In this document: piece by piece, positions 9,446-20,302 of the stretch | Layout of the letters: each line of letters opens with the position of its first letter | Position numbering within the stretch: the first letter of the stretch is position 1 | NCBI GenBank assembly: GCA_001315925.1 | Contig: BBBF01000003.1 | Location: 1 to 64,000, forward strand | Direction: 5' to 3' | Source of the DNA: Thermocladium modestius JCM 10088 | GTDB taxonomy: Archaea > Thermoproteota > Thermoprotei > Thermoproteales > Thermocladiaceae | DNA: 64,000 nucleotides | Translations under genes and position numbers: made by a program | Notes under the pieces: generated by a model | Databases searched by the model: none | Told to the model about the DNA's origin: nothing | The model's input: the letters and a program-made list of their open reading frames with translations, nothing else

Positions 9446-10758
9446 TCAATGAGGTATCCTGGCCCTCTCGAACCTGGCTGGATCCACTGATTGGGGCTTC
9501 GTCGCGTCAATGCCTACCTTAGTGGTGAGCCCAATGGCTTGATCAATTGCGGCCGGATCCAGCGAGGACCCCCCCCTTGCCCTACTTATTATTATCAAGT
9601 CCTCGTCTCCCCCCCTGAACCTGGTGGCTATGGCCCACTCCACTTGAGTGGGGTTATCTATGTCTATGTCCTCGTCCACCACCACCACGTGCTTCAAGCT
9701 GGGGGGGTGTGCGGCGAAGGCTGCCAGCGCCGCGTTCTTTCCCTCCCCCCCCTCAACCTTCTTCTTTATCGATATGACGGCATGAAGCCAACCCCCCCCT
9801 CCCCCCCCGGCGTTAATCTAACTGACTTCACGTCGGCGACTGCCCTAACGGCGTTCCATATCTTTGCCTCCTTCTCGAATCCCATCAGGACGCTGTTCTC
9901 CGGGCTACCGGCCACCAATATGTGGGAGTATATCGGTTCCTCCCTGATATATATCTTAGTTATCTTGACAACGGGTTGTCTCCTAACCACATCATATGTT
10001 CCCATTATGTCAACGCACGGCCCCCCCTCCTCCGCCTCTCCATCCTTTGAAATATATCCCTCCATCAATACCTCCGCCTCGCTTGGGGGCGATCACGCCG
10101 TTATCCAGTTGAACTACCTTGTAGTCCAGCAGCTTGGCAGCTACATCCAGCTCGCTGACCCCCCCAAATGGGGGCGAGGACGCGGAGGCCAGGAGAAACG
10201 CTGGATGCACTCCCCCCCACGCGATCGCCACGGGGGTATCCTTGCCCTTGGATTTATTATCCAAGTAAATTGAGTATAAGTGTCTTGGGACAAGCCTTAT
10301 AACGAATTTATCCGCGTCTATCACGGACAATCTATGTATTGATGCATTCACGTAATCTCCCATTCCGAGGACGACGCCGCTGGTCAAGCAATTGGTGGGC
10401 TCCCTCTCGAAGAACTTGGGTATGGGAAGCGTCTTAAATTCACCTCCTTCAACGGCTTGAACGCTGCATTGTTCGTTATGGTCGGCTTGCTTGGATTGTT
10501 CTCGGCATCGATCAATTTTCGGTAAAGCTCTACGTCGTTTGAGGTTCCCATCGCTATATGCAGTTTGTCCCGAGTATCGAGGATATTGCCGACGCCCATG
10601 AAGCCGGGAAAATTGCGAAGTTTGAACCTTATGGCCGGGCCCCCCCTCCCGGTCTCCTGGCTTATCACATATGGCGCCTCGTATTCGGGGCTAAGCTCTT
10701 CCACGTTCTTAATCAATCCCCTCCTATCCAAATAGTCCATGAATGATCTAAGGCTCAT
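9446..10758 (-). CDS. UbiD-family decarboxylase
   Basis: UbiD enzymes decarboxylate unsaturated acids using prenylated FMN. About 430 residues: an N-terminal [14 protein letters not shown], the middle [15 protein letters not shown] and APKRGGIDG, the family core [21 protein letters not shown], and [23 protein letters not shown] near the C-terminus. In archaea one UbiD homologue is anhydromevalonate phosphate decarboxylase of the modified mevalonate route to isoprenoids, and this single full-length protein is a reasonable candidate. That assignment is inferred. Frame is broken at many C tracts (9570, 9610, 9748, 9793, 10020, 10158, 10205, 10640). A UbiX partner is not in the window. Confidence 0.8.
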
Positions 10759-10951
10759 CTAGGGGGGGTGATTCTGCATCAGTATATTAAATTTCCCCCG
10801 CGATTAATCGAAAATTCCCCCCCAGTCGCGATGAGCTCGAATTAATCCCTAAAATTACCCTTCAAGGTAGGAGGGGGCTATATTTTAGGATAAAGCTTTT
10901 AAATGCTCCGTTACCTCGTTTCTCAAAAATCCCTGATAATTGGGGGGAGAA

Positions 10952-11362
10952 ATGACAGCCACAACATACATACAAGGGTCGACGGGAGAAAAGGGCGGCG
11001 TTGCAGTGTATGGCGTACACATTTACGGTAATCTTTATGGATGCGACGAGGAGTTGCTCAGCAATGAGGTTTTCCTACTTCAACTGGTTAGGGACGCGGC
11101 TGACGTTGCCAATGCCACCGTCATATCGGCGTTTTACCATAAATTCGGATCAAGCGGCGGCGTCTCCGCGGTGGCAATAGTGGCGGAGAGCCATATTTCC
11201 ATACACACGTGGCCGGAGCATGGTTATGCGACCGTTGATGTATACACGTGCGGTGAGCACACCAAGCCCATGGCTGCATTTGAGTTCATTGTGAAGAAGT
11301 TAAGGGCTTCCCGATACGATGTTCATGTATCGGATCGATCGATGTATAAAGAGGAGAGTTGA
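10952..11362 (+). CDS. speH: pyruvoyl decarboxylase, AdoMet or arginine type
   Basis: SpeH family proenzyme of about 136 residues that self-cleaves to form a pyruvoyl group. The processing site ESH and signature ESHISIHTWPEHGYATVDVYTCG (residues about 75-100) are intact, as is GVHIYGNLYGCD near the start. Crenarchaea carry two paralogues, one for AdoMet and one that has become arginine decarboxylase; both feed polyamine synthesis and the sequence alone does not settle which this is. The ATG at 10952 follows GGGGGGAG, a possible ribosome site, and a TATA-like CTTTTAAATG at about 10893. A T-run follows the stop near 11391. Confidence 0.88.
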   Translation: MTATTYIQGSTGEKGGVAVYGVHIYGNLYGCDEELLSNEVFLLQLVRDAADVANATVISAFYHKFGSSGGVSAVAIVAESHISIHTWPEHGYATVDVYTCGEHTKPMAAFEFIVKKLRASRYDVHVSDRSMYKEES

Positions 11363-11573
11363 CTATTTGCCTCGGAAAAAAAGGAGGAGTTTTTCCCAAG
11401 CCTTGTCATTTCTATACCTAATCATGGCTATTAATGCGTAGAAAGAAAAACAAGACTAAGGGTAAAACCTCCATCCATTAAGAATCCACGCGGTGGCCCT
11501 CGTTTCAGCGACCATGGAGTGATGAAGCGTAGTTGTTGGGGGAAGGTTTTAAATATGGAACGGTTTTCCTCCC

Positions 11574-12708
11574 GTGCTGAAGTGTCCGAAGTGCGGGTTC
11601 TCCGTTGATGACTACGGTATACTTAAGTGTCCGAAGTGCGGGTTGCCCTTGTTGGTTTCCAAGGGCTCTATCAACTATAGGATCAGCGGCAATAAGAGTG
11701 GAATATGGAGGTATAGCTCCATGCTTCCCAAGGCACGGGAGGAGGTATCGTTGGGCGAGGGCTACACGCCGGTCAGGCACATGGGTAAGTTCCTGCTTAA
11801 ATTGGAGGGAAGAAACCCCCCCAGCGGATCCTACATGGATAGGGGGGGTACAGCCGTCTGGATAAGCCACCGCATGCCTAGGGAGATATCGCTGAGGATG
11901 GATGGGGACTTCTCTAAGTCAGTTTCACTATACGTTTCCAGGATAGGCGGAAGGGTCTTGGTCTCCATAGGAAAGACCGATGATGCGCGTGATGTGGAGT
12001 TTTATGCGAAGTTGGGGGGGTGCAACCTATGCATAGATTGCGTGATGGAGCCGTCGGTTAAGTATGGGGATCCCTTGATGATAGAGGGTTATAAGACGAT
12101 TTCCATCGAGTTATATGAGCAGCTGCGCAGCATTAATGGCATAGTGGTTCCCGTGGAGAGCGGCATTTTGGTCTATTCCATTTGGCATGGGATAAACGAA
12201 TTACTTGAGGCAGGGGTCCTGAGTTCTCCTCCCCCCCACATAATAGGCGCGCGGCTGTTGGGCAGTTCCAGCGATGGTTTGGGCAATCCCATAATAGACT
12301 TCTTGAAGACCAGGGGAGTGGAGTTCATGGACGTGGATCCGCAAGACTCTTTGGATGCGGTGATCAGGCTGACCAGGATAAACGTGTATGCTAGGCCAAT
12401 ATCGGCCGCCGCCTACGTAGTGGCGGAACAAATGGGGAATGATTACGTGGCCATAATAAGCGGCTCCTCCGGCTTCAAGCATTACTCCAGGAAGGGGGGA
12501 CACGACCAGCTTACAGCGGGAGCTGTTGCAAGTGGTTAAGTCTATGGGAAAGGCCACTGCCTATCAAGTGTGGCAGAGGGTTACTGGCGAGGTAACGCTT
12601 CAAGGAGTCTATAAGGCATTGAATAGCTTGGTCAGTAAGGGACTTCTTCGCTCGGAGATGGATGTGAGGGGGAAAAAGACGGATAGTGTATTTCATGGCC
12701 GGCGATGA
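11574..12708 (+). CDS. threonine-synthase-like pseudoenzyme fused to a winged helix
   Basis: Domains in order: a zinc ribbon (LKCPKCG and LKCPKCG, residues 2-24), a type II PLP fold resembling threonine synthase (EGYTPV, then NPSGSYMDRG near residue 90), and a C-terminal winged helix (about residues 320-378, with TAYQVWQRV, TLQGVYKALNSLVSKGLL). In true threonine synthase the motif is SFKDRG and the Lys carries PLP; here it is Met (codon ATG). The SSGN and GNGGN cofactor loops are also not recognisable. Shortening the G6 run at 12494 by one joins fold and winged helix in one frame. I infer a ligand-binding regulator, not an enzyme. Translation probably begins at the GTG soon after TTTTAAATAT (11546). 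The MFS gene 92 nt downstream is a possible target. Confidence 0.75.
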
Positions 12709-12799
12709 TGGATCAAAGCGGTAGGCCACTGCTTATCCTTACACTATATTCGTGGTTGCAGCATCATTGTTTTTAAACCGAAAGCATATTGCCGCTGTA

Positions 12800-13975
12800 A
12801 TGGATTATGTAGATAAGGTGATGCTGCTGAGCGGGATCAGGTCCCTCGGCTTCTCCATAATATGGCCATACATAGGCCTGATACTTTACCGCTTCAATAC
12901 GCCACTATGGATGATAGGCATTTATTATGCTGCCCAGGCTATAACAGGCGCCGCGGCCCAGATGGTGGGAGGAGTATTGACGGATTACTTGGGCCGCGTG
13001 AGGACCATGAGCATAGGAATTATTGGAGGAGTGGTTACTTTGGCGGGGGGGGCCTACTTGGCAAGGGATCCCATACTATTGATGTCGCTATTATTGGCTC
13101 AATCTATTTTCAGTTCCATGTACGCCGTGGCCAGCTCCACCTTGGTGGGGGGGGATGTCAGGAAGGGTATGGAGAACTTAGTTAATGCCTATAGCAAAGT
13201 TAGGGTGGGGGGGGCGAACGCTGGATGGGCCTTGGGCCCATTCATAGGAGGGGGGTGGCGATCCAGTACATAGGTTATAGATCGCTTTTCCTATTAACCG
13301 CCACCATCTCTTTCGCCGCCCTCCCTTTGGTATCCACGATCAAGGATTTGAAGGTGAGGAGCAGGATAAAGTTGACAAATATAAGTAGAGACTTCTCCAA
13401 ATTCTTGGTTCCATCTTTGTTTCTATTTATGGTGATGGGCATGATGGGATTCGCCTTGGCAATGTATTACAACGAGGTCAGGGGGGATTCCCACCTCGGA
13501 GGTGGGGGGGATGGTGTTTGGCTTGAATGGTTTACTGGTGGTCCTGTTGCAGGAGAGGGTGGGGAGGTTTATATCCAAGAGAAACGCCATTAAGTGGCTC
13601 ACCTATGGATCCATAATATACTATGCATCGTACAGCTTGGTTGCATTTATCGGTAACTTCTATCTAGCCATGGCTGATGTAGTGGCGATAACCATGGGAG
13701 AGATGATAGTCTCCCCCCCATTGGCTCAAGCGCTTGCCATGAACATGGCGGAGGCCGATAGGAGGGGCCAGTACATGGGTCTCTTTAACTTGGCGACCAG
13801 CATAGGCAGGAGCGCGGGCTCCGTGTTGGCCAGCGAGACGATGCAGATATATCTATACAACCCAGTAATTTTGTGGCAAATACTTTCGATTCCTGCGTTG
13901 CTGGCGGCAGCTCTGTACTGGGCCGTTCTCGGCAGCAAGAGCGTGGAATTGGCCTCCCCCCCCACTGCTAGATAA
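12800..13975 (+). CDS. MFS transporter
   Basis: Major facilitator with about 12 hydrophobic segments over 390 residues. The MFS motif between TM2 and TM3 is seen as GGVLTDYLGRVRTMS, and a weaker counterpart (ERVGRFISKRNAIKW) opens the second half. Substrate unknown. ATG at 12800 lies about 27 nt after the TATA-like TTTTTAAACC (12769-12778), so the transcript is probably leaderless. G tracts near 13143, 13207, 13250, 13484 and 13505 change the frame. It follows the pseudo-threonine-synthase regulator. Confidence 0.85.
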
Positions 13976-14090
13976 ATCATAGACAATTAACCAGGTTCCT
14001 TAGAGGTCCTCGCGGTGGTCATCGCCTCATCGCTTGCCATTAATCTTGCCTCGTAAAATCTTTATAAGGACGAATGAATTCCATGAACCA

Positions 14091-14909
14091 ATGCATGGAC
14101 GTGCCGGGAGGGTTAGGCAATTGATGCTCAAGTATGGAATAAGGCCCAGTAAGAGGCTTGGGCAGAACTTCATGGTGGACGAACATTATATAAGCAAGAT
14201 AGCCAAGACAGTTAATGGGGGGACCGAAACCGTATTGGAGATAGGGATGGGCCTTGGCGATTTGACTTCATCGATTAGAAATAACGTGAATTGGTTGATA
14301 ACATGTGACTTGGATCCCAAGGTTAGGCGGGTGTATTCGGATATGGCAGCTGGCTGGGTCAATGTGGACTTCATTTCTTGTGATGGAAGAATGCCTCCCC
14401 CCCTGAGAGCGGTGGATTCTGTGGTCTCAAACATACCCTACGCCGAGACCTCCAGCATAATAATAGCTCTATTAACCAAGACCTCGTTCAAGAACGCCGT
14501 TTTAACTCTTCAAAAGGAGGTCGCGGAGAGATTAATGGCCTTGCCCGGCACTGAGAACTACGGTCGATTGAGCGTCATGGTTCAATGCGCGGCCGATGTT
14601 GAGTTAATAGATGTAGTGCCGCCCACTGCATTTATTCCAAGGCCTAAGGTGTACTCCGCCATAATTAAAATGAATAGGAAAAAGGAGTGTATTGATTTGG
14701 GTTTATTGGAGAAATTCACGGGGGGGAAGGTATTTACCCAGCCGAATAAGGTCTTAAGGAAGGTGGTAAGCCATTTTTATGGTAAGGAGGCGGTCCAGTA
14801 CATAGATATAGATAAAATAAATAAAAGAGTATACGAGCTGTCGCCTAGCGAGATAGCCGTGATAATCAATGCCTTAGGGGGGGACCGCATCCTCTATCCT
14901 CTTAGATGA
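14091..14909 (+). CDS. ksgA: 16S rRNA dimethyladenosine transferase
   Basis: KsgA/Dim1 dimethylates the two adenosines in the 3'-terminal helix of 16S rRNA during small-subunit assembly. Seen: RPSKRLGQNFMVDEHY, SAM motif LEIGMGLGDLT, and the catalytic NIPY. The later LQKEVAERLMALPGTENYGRLSV and PRPKVYSA are typical of the family. About 272 residues. The ATG at 14091 (MHGRAGRVRQL) is used; it sits about 25 nt after the TATA-like TTTATAAGG (14061-14069). In many archaea ksgA sits next to rpoF-DUF655; here that pair is at 18.9 kb instead. Confidence 0.93.
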   Translation: MHGRAGRVRQLMLKYGIRPSKRLGQNFMVDEHYISKIAKTVNGGTETVLEIGMGLGDLTSSIRNNVNWLITCDLDPKVRRVYSDMAAGWVNVDFISCDGRMPPPLRAVDSVVSNIPYAETSSIIIALLTKTSFKNAVLTLQKEVAERLMALPGTENYGRLSVMVQCAADVELIDVVPPTAFIPRPKVYSAIIKMNRKKECIDLGLLEKFTGGKVFTQPNKVLRKVVSHFYGKEAVQYIDIDKINKRVYELSPSEIAVIINALGGDRILYPLR

Positions 14910-14984
14910 ACACGCCCTTGACTCAATCATAATCAAGATGGGCGAGCACTGCTTCCAGTTATTTAGAGCAGTAATTGAGAGGAT

Positions 14985-15893
14985 CTAGAGGGTGAGCTTC
15001 AAGCCATTCATGGCCACCATTGATTTCGGAAAGGCCTTTATCGCGCACTTCATGAAGCACTCCAATAATCGGGGGGGCCATAGCGATAGCTTATATGGGT
15101 CAATATCAATGATTTAGCGCCTGCCTCAACGGCATCTCGGACGGCATCCAGGCACGTGGAGTGGCCAAGCTTGTGCGCCTCCTCTCCATCAACATCGCCA
15201 TCTAAGTACGTGGAGTCATGTATTAATACGTCGGCTGATTGCGCTATCTTAACTATGTTTTCCCCCCCCGGGGCTGTGTCGCCCGTGTATACTATCTTTA
15301 GGAAGGGATTTCCTACGCTGTCGAGAACATCTTGGGGGGGGTTATCAATCTATTCCCAACCCTCACGCTCTCTCCCATATGCAGCTTGCGCCAAAGCTTG
15401 ACGGGCACGCCTAATTCGTTGGCCTTGGATGGATTGAATTTGCCCGCGGGCCTCTTAATAAGCAATGAGTAGGAGTTGTCCTGCACGTTATGGTATGCCG
15501 TTATGTATCTAATCTCTATTTTACTGCTCAAGACTACTTGCTCGGTGTTCGATTCCCTTAGCTCGATCACCCTCAAGAAGGATAGCTCCGGAAGCCAGTC
15601 CCTAATGGGCGCGGGCCCCACTATTGTTAGGGGGGGGTGGTTCTATTCAGTAATTGCATTGTAGCTATTAATCCCAACAAGCCATTGAAGTGATCTGCGT
15701 GCAGATGCGAGAGAAGTATGTGGGTCAATCGCAGCGGGCTGATGCCCATCTCCTGCAATCTAGATTGCGTTCCCTCCCCCCCCGCATCCATTAATACCTC
15801 ATAGCCCTCGTGCGATACCAATATGCTGGGCAGCGCTCTCCACCTGTTTGGTATGGCAGCCCCCCCGGAGCCCAGGAACGTTATGGTAACCAT
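14985..15893 (-). CDS. rnz: ribonuclease Z (tRNA 3' endonuclease)
   Basis: Metallo-beta-lactamase nuclease that trims tRNA 3' trailers. Seen: ITFLGSGGAAIPNR at the N-terminus, the metal motif HLHADH in LLSHLHADHFNGLLG, GDTAP, HDSTY and ILTHIS in the second half, and a C-terminus FPKSMVAMNGLKL. About 300 residues. Frame changes at C tracts near 15072, 15268, 15338, 15635 and 15778. It is relevant that the window also holds tRNA genes without an encoded CCA (54854), whose 3' end this enzyme would make. Confidence 0.9.
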
Positions 15894-16102
15894 CTATCCA
15901 TTAAATAAATAGGAGAATATAAAATGTGTCTCCAGCCCAAAATGCTGAGCACGACTCGTTGACGAGGAATTAAAAATGTCTCTCGGATTTTTGGGAAACA
16001 TGGTTGATTACCATATTAATTCTTTCTTCATTGTATTGCCTACAGCAATCCCCCCCATCATTTGATATAATTCCAGAATAATGGTAAAGCGATGCTGGGC
16101 CA

Positions 16103-16538
16103 TCACTTAATGACCATCACCGGTCTCTTGGAGTACTTAACCACCCTCTCTGATACGGAGCCTAGGAGGAATTTGGTGACGCCTCTCAGGCCCCCCCTGG
16201 ATCCCATCACTATCATATCGACACACAGATTATCGGCCGCATCTATTATCTTACTGGCAGCATCCCCTCTCTCCAGCAATTGTTCGGCGTTTACGCCCTG
16301 CTCCATTGCTTTTTTGCCGCTTCATCCAGCAATTCCTTGGCATTTTTCAATAATGAATCCACCATCTCGGGGGGGTAGGCTGGGGGGGATAGTTAATGGC
16401 CAGCATATATTTCTGTTCTTCAATTACATGAACAATATATAGCTTGGATTCGAATCGTTTTGCCATATCTATAGCTATATCCAGGGCCTTGCTGGATTGA
16501 GGGGATCCATCTATTGCGACTAATATTTTCTTTAACAT
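16103..16538 (-). CDS. universal stress protein (UspA family)
   Basis: Single-domain Usp of about 145 residues. It begins MLKKILVAIDGSPQSSKAL and carries the nucleotide-binding motif MGSRGLRGVTKFLLGSVSERV at the C-terminus, so it is predicted to bind ATP. The exact role is unknown. Translation probably starts at the ATG at 16538, about 25 nt after an AT-rich TTTAAATATT (16560-16569). C/G tracts near 16195 and 16370-16390 change the frame. Confidence 0.85.
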
Positions 16539-16862
16539 ATATTTTAGTAAATTATAGAGATTTAAATATTTTCTATCATTGAACATAGCATTCTCATTTT
16601 GAAGGTTATGCATGCATGTCAATGGGATCCAGCGTTATCGGGCAATAATTGGCCTGGAATTGATGTCGCTGCGGTTCATGGACAGATAGTCATTGATTTC
16701 CCGTGGAGCGGTCAGTTTATGGCTTTATCTCCATGTTGTTCGTCGTCGCTCGGCCTCATTGCATTGTTTTTACAAGTTTATTTAGCGGGAAAATTTATAA
16801 ATGCAATTATGGTCGGGAATGCATGACCCAATTGGAATGGGGGGGACCTTTCCGGAATCAAA
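16539..16862. other. divergent promoter region uspA / serA
   Basis: Holds the uspA TATA element on the minus strand (16560-16569) and a plus-strand AAAATTTATAAATG (16790-16803) for serA. The serA leader would be about 35 nt, long for this genome. The middle (16600-16780) shows no gene or fold I can support. Confidence 0.5.
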
Positions 16863-17800
16863 ATGAACGTCTTGATAACCGATAATGTGAACGATCGGGT
16901 AATAAAATCCTTAAAGGAATACGGATTCGAAGTGGAGTATAAGCCTGGCATAAGCAAGGATGAATTGCTTGGCATAATAGGGAAATACGATATAATGATA
17001 GTTAGGAGCAGAACTAAGGTTACCGCCGAGGTAATAGATGCCGGAAAGAAATTGAAGATAATTGCCAGGGCAGGTGTTGGTCTGGATAACATAGATGTTA
17101 ATCATGCCATGAACCGTGGAATAGCAATAGTGAATTCTCCGAGGTCCGCCACGTATTCCGCCGCGGAGTTAACGATAGGCTTAATGATAGGCGTGGCCCG
17201 CCGCATAAATCTATATAATGCCGATATTAGGAACGGAAAATGGAGTAAGGGCGCATATGAGGGCATGGAATTGAGGGGGGAAAAACCATGGGAATAGTGG
17301 GATTCGGCAGGATAGGTAAGGCAGTTGCAGAGGTGGGAAAGGCAATGGGCATGAAAATCAACGTGACCGATGTGATTGACGTGGAAGAGGAGGCCAGCGC
17401 AATGGGGCCCAGTTCATGGATATACGCGATTTATTGGCCAGTAGCGACGTCATAACAATACACGTATCCCTCACGAAGGATACCTATCATATGATAAATG
17501 GAAATACGTTGAGACTAATAAAGGATAACTCCATCATAGTCAACACCAGCAGGGGGGGCGAGGTGATAGATTCAAAGGCATTGCTGGATCATTTGGATAG
17601 GTTATGGGGGAGTGGGGTTGGACGTTTTAGAGCACGAACCTCCACGCGATGAGTGGGAACAAAAGATAACCACCCACCCCCCCCAAGGTATTGATGACCC
17701 CCCCCATATAGGCGCGGAGACAAGGGAAGCGCAGGATCGCATAGTCGATGAATTGCTCGGTAATCTATTGGAGACGGTGAAACGGGTGGTCACGAAATGA
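16863..17800 (+). CDS. serA: D-2-hydroxyacid dehydrogenase, probable phosphoglycerate dehydrogenase
   Basis: NAD-dependent dehydrogenase of about 310 residues, the short archaeal type without regulatory ACT domain. Seen: ARAGVGLDNIDV, AELTIGLM, the Rossmann motif GIVGFGRIGKAV, VSLTKDTYHMIN, NTSRG (catalytic Arg context), and EPP then PHIGAETREAQ with the catalytic His. The final ATGA overlaps the start of a class V aminotransferase, which fits the first two steps of serine synthesis from 3-phosphoglycerate. Frame changes near 17275, 17405, 17552, 17607 and 17685-17705. Confidence 0.85.
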
Positions 17801-18859
17801 AATACTTGACTCCCGGCCCGGTCCAACTGCCTGACGCAGTGCTGAGAGCGGTCTCCTCTCAACCCATGTTTCACAGAACGGAGGAGTTCAGGAAGCTCTT
17901 CAAGTCAGTCACGGATAGATTATTGGAGGTAGGCAATGCGAGGAACGTAGCTATAATTCCGGGCACCGGCACCACGGCTGTGGATGCCGCAGTATATAAT
18001 TTCCTGGACCCCCCCAATGATGAAGTGCTGGCGTTGATAACGGGTGAGTTCTCGGAGAGGTTAGCGGAATCGGCGGAGAGCAGGGGGAGCCAAGGTATTT
18101 AGGCTCGAGGGTGTTTTAGGCGATGTCCCGAAGCTTGAGGATGTGAGGAGGGTAATAGATGAGAGAAAACCCAAGGCATTGTTGGCCGTCCATAATGAGA
18201 CCAGCACTGGGGTTGCCAACAAGGCCTTAGATGAGGCAGCCAAGCTAGCCCACGATAACGGCATGTTGGTTCTGGTTGACAGCGTGTCGGGCATGCCGGC
18301 GGAGCCTATAGATGCGGCCAAGTTCGATGTGGTGGCCACGGCCAGCCATAAAGCCTTCATGGCCCCCCCTCCCGGGGCAGCCATTGTGTTCTTCAATGAT
18401 GCTCCCACCTCAAGTGCGCCTAGGCCGCCGGCATTGGATTTGAGTAAGTTCATGAAGAGCTCCAGCAAATTGGAGACTCCCTACACTCCTCCCATTTCCG
18501 TCATGTTTGCCTTGGACGTCTCACTCGACATTATTTTAAGCCAGGGATTGGGTAATTACGTAAATGCTCACCTGGAACGCATGAATTACTTGTACAGCGA
18601 ATTGGAGGAAATAGGATTCGCCGGCGTTCCACGGCCTAATCTTAGAAGCAATACCGTGGGCGCGTTCTATTCGCCTGTGGATCCCCAAGCTGTTATATCT
18701 AAGTTACGCGAGCATGGATATACCATATCGGGAGGGATGTGGAAGATAAGGGATAAATCGATACGTATAGGCGTGATGGGCGACGTGACCTTAGATGATG
18801 TGGAGTCCGTGGTGGGTGTGTTGAGGAATTTCATGGAAACTGCTGTAAGGAGATCATAA
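17797..18859 (+). CDS. class V aminotransferase, probable phosphoserine aminotransferase analogue
   Basis: PLP aminotransferase of the alanine-glyoxylate/serine-glyoxylate type, about 353 residues. Seen: LTPGPVQLPDAVL at the start, IPGTGTTAVDAAV, HNETSTGV, LVDSVSG (PLP Asp), and ASHKAF with the Schiff-base Lys. It overlaps serA by four bases and probably supplies the amination step of serine synthesis, as in archaea that lack classical SerC; this is inferred from pairing. A frame change at 18085 (G5 where G4 is expected) separates the first 100 codons from the rest. Confidence 0.85.
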
Positions 18860-18939
18860 TCAAGCCCGAGCCCGAATTATTTAATATGAATCAATGGTGC
18901 GATACCTTTAAAATAGTGAATTACTTCGCTATAATCATA

Positions 18940-19287
18940 ATGTCAAAGAGAATCAGCGATTACGAGGATATAACTAACGCGGAGGCATTGGAGGTGCTGA
19001 GGAATATATTGGCCACTTACGGTCCCTCTCCTAAATTGGAGACATCTATGGAGTATCTAAGCAAGTTCTCCAAGACATCCAGCGACAATGCCAAGAAGTT
19101 GGTAAAGGAGCTCGAGGAGAGATTCGGTTTAACTAAGGTAACTGCAATACAATTAGTTAATATAATGCCACAGAGCATAGACGAGATAAAGTCCATAATA
19201 AGCAGCGAGAAGGGGGGGGAGTTCAAGAACGAGGAACTAGAGGAAATCTTGAACATCCTATCCAAGTACTCCAAGGTTCAGGGTTGA
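18940..19287 (+). CDS. rpo4: RNA polymerase subunit Rpo4 (Rpb4/RpoF)
   Basis: Archaeal Rpb4 homologue of about 115 residues that forms the RNA polymerase stalk with Rpo7. Begins MSKRISDYEDITNAEALEVL and ends in the helical LEEILNILSKYSKV; the SEYLSKFSKTSS and VTAIQLVNIMPQSIDEIKSII-like parts are typical. ATG at 18940 lies about 28 nt after CCTTTAAAATAG. It is followed by DUF655 after 7 nt, the usual archaeal order. The partner Rpo7 is not in the window. Confidence 0.9.
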   Translation: MSKRISDYEDITNAEALEVLRNILATYGPSPKLETSMEYLSKFSKTSSDNAKKLVKELEERFGLTKVTAIQLVNIMPQSIDEIKSIISSEKGGEFKNEELEEILNILSKYSKVQG

Positions 19288-19294
19288 CTAGTCC

Positions 19295-19877
19295 ATGGAT
19301 AAGAAAGAAGAATATGCTTATGTATTGGATATAGTCCCCCCCGGAGCAAGTGCTGGCTAAGGAGCCATCCATAGCTAGGCGAGGGTTTCCCCCCCGTAAT
19401 GAGGTTTACCTCCAAGTAATTGGAGATGAGTACTTTACATTGATGGAGGTAACTCTGAAGCCTCAGATGATGGCTGAGGTGGGGGAGCGAATATACGTGG
19501 GATCGGGCACGAGGGATAAGGTGAATAAAATAGTAAAGAGGTTAAAGTATGATGAATTGACCCATGAGGCAAAGGCTAATTTACAGGAAATAATAGAGAA
19601 GATAGTTACGGGGAAGGAGTCCAAATTCGTGGATTTCTTCAACACGGCCGGCCCCCCCTTGACGTTGAAGCTCCACTCGTTGGAGTTGTTAAAGGGCATT
19701 GGGAAGAAGACCCTCTGGCGGTTGTTGGAGGAAAGAAATAGAAAGAAATTCACCAGCTATGACGACATAAGGAACAGGGTTGGCATTGATCCCGTCAAGC
19801 TAATATCTGAGCGGATACTACGGGAGCTTCGGGAGGAGGATAAATACTTCCTATTCACCGCTTCCGTTGCCGAGTAG
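19295..19877 (+). CDS. DUF655 RNA-binding protein
   Basis: Conserved archaeal protein of about 190 residues found next to rpoF. It has an OB-like N-terminal part (EVYLQVIGDEYFTLMEVTLKP), the segment GERIYVGSGTRDKV, and a helix-hairpin-helix LLKGIGKKTLWRLLEERNR near the C-terminus. Known members are linked to translation or RNA metabolism; the exact task is not established. The ATG at 19295 is 7 nt after the rpo4 stop. Frame changes at C tracts near 19338, 19392 and 19653. Confidence 0.85.
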
Positions 19878-20302
19878 GCTTGAGAAATACGACGACCTCC
19901 TGAATGTTGAAGAGCCTCTTCGCCGTCTTTATGAGCTCCACGTCATCGCTTAATAACCCCGTCCGCCCCCCTCTTGCGTAGCTCTATGGCCACCAACAAC
20001 GATAGATCGGCCTTGCTGAGCCGTTGATTCCTTGCCATACGAGCCGCTCGCTCCAGCTCATCCTCATTAACGCTCAATATATTCAATTGCAATTCCTCCA
20101 GCATCGCGATGGATGAATCCCGTAATTCCTCAACAACCAAGTCTGTGGTGACCAATTCATTGGCCAATTCCTTGAGCACCAATGGGTTCCTAACGTGGAG
20201 GAAACCGCTGGCGTCTATTATCAGAACATCGAAAGTCTCTGCTGCATCCTTTCGTATAGGTTGAACCGTCGAGTCCTCACCATTTTTATCGTTCTTTGCC
20301 AC
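19855..20302 (-). CDS. Nob1-like PIN-domain endonuclease
   Basis: PIN ribonuclease of about 149 residues. The four acidic positions are present: IIDASGFL, VVEELRD, KADLSLLVAI and LLSDDVELI. This resembles archaeal Nob1, which cuts the 3' end of 16S rRNA, but the C-terminal zinc ribbon of Nob1 is absent (end reads VVVFLKPTRQRK). The C6 run at 19965 shifts frame just before the fourth Asp. The GTG at 20302 is a tentative start, so the gene would overlap the end of nadK by 82 nt. It converges with DUF655 and overlaps it by 23 nt. Confidence 0.7.
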
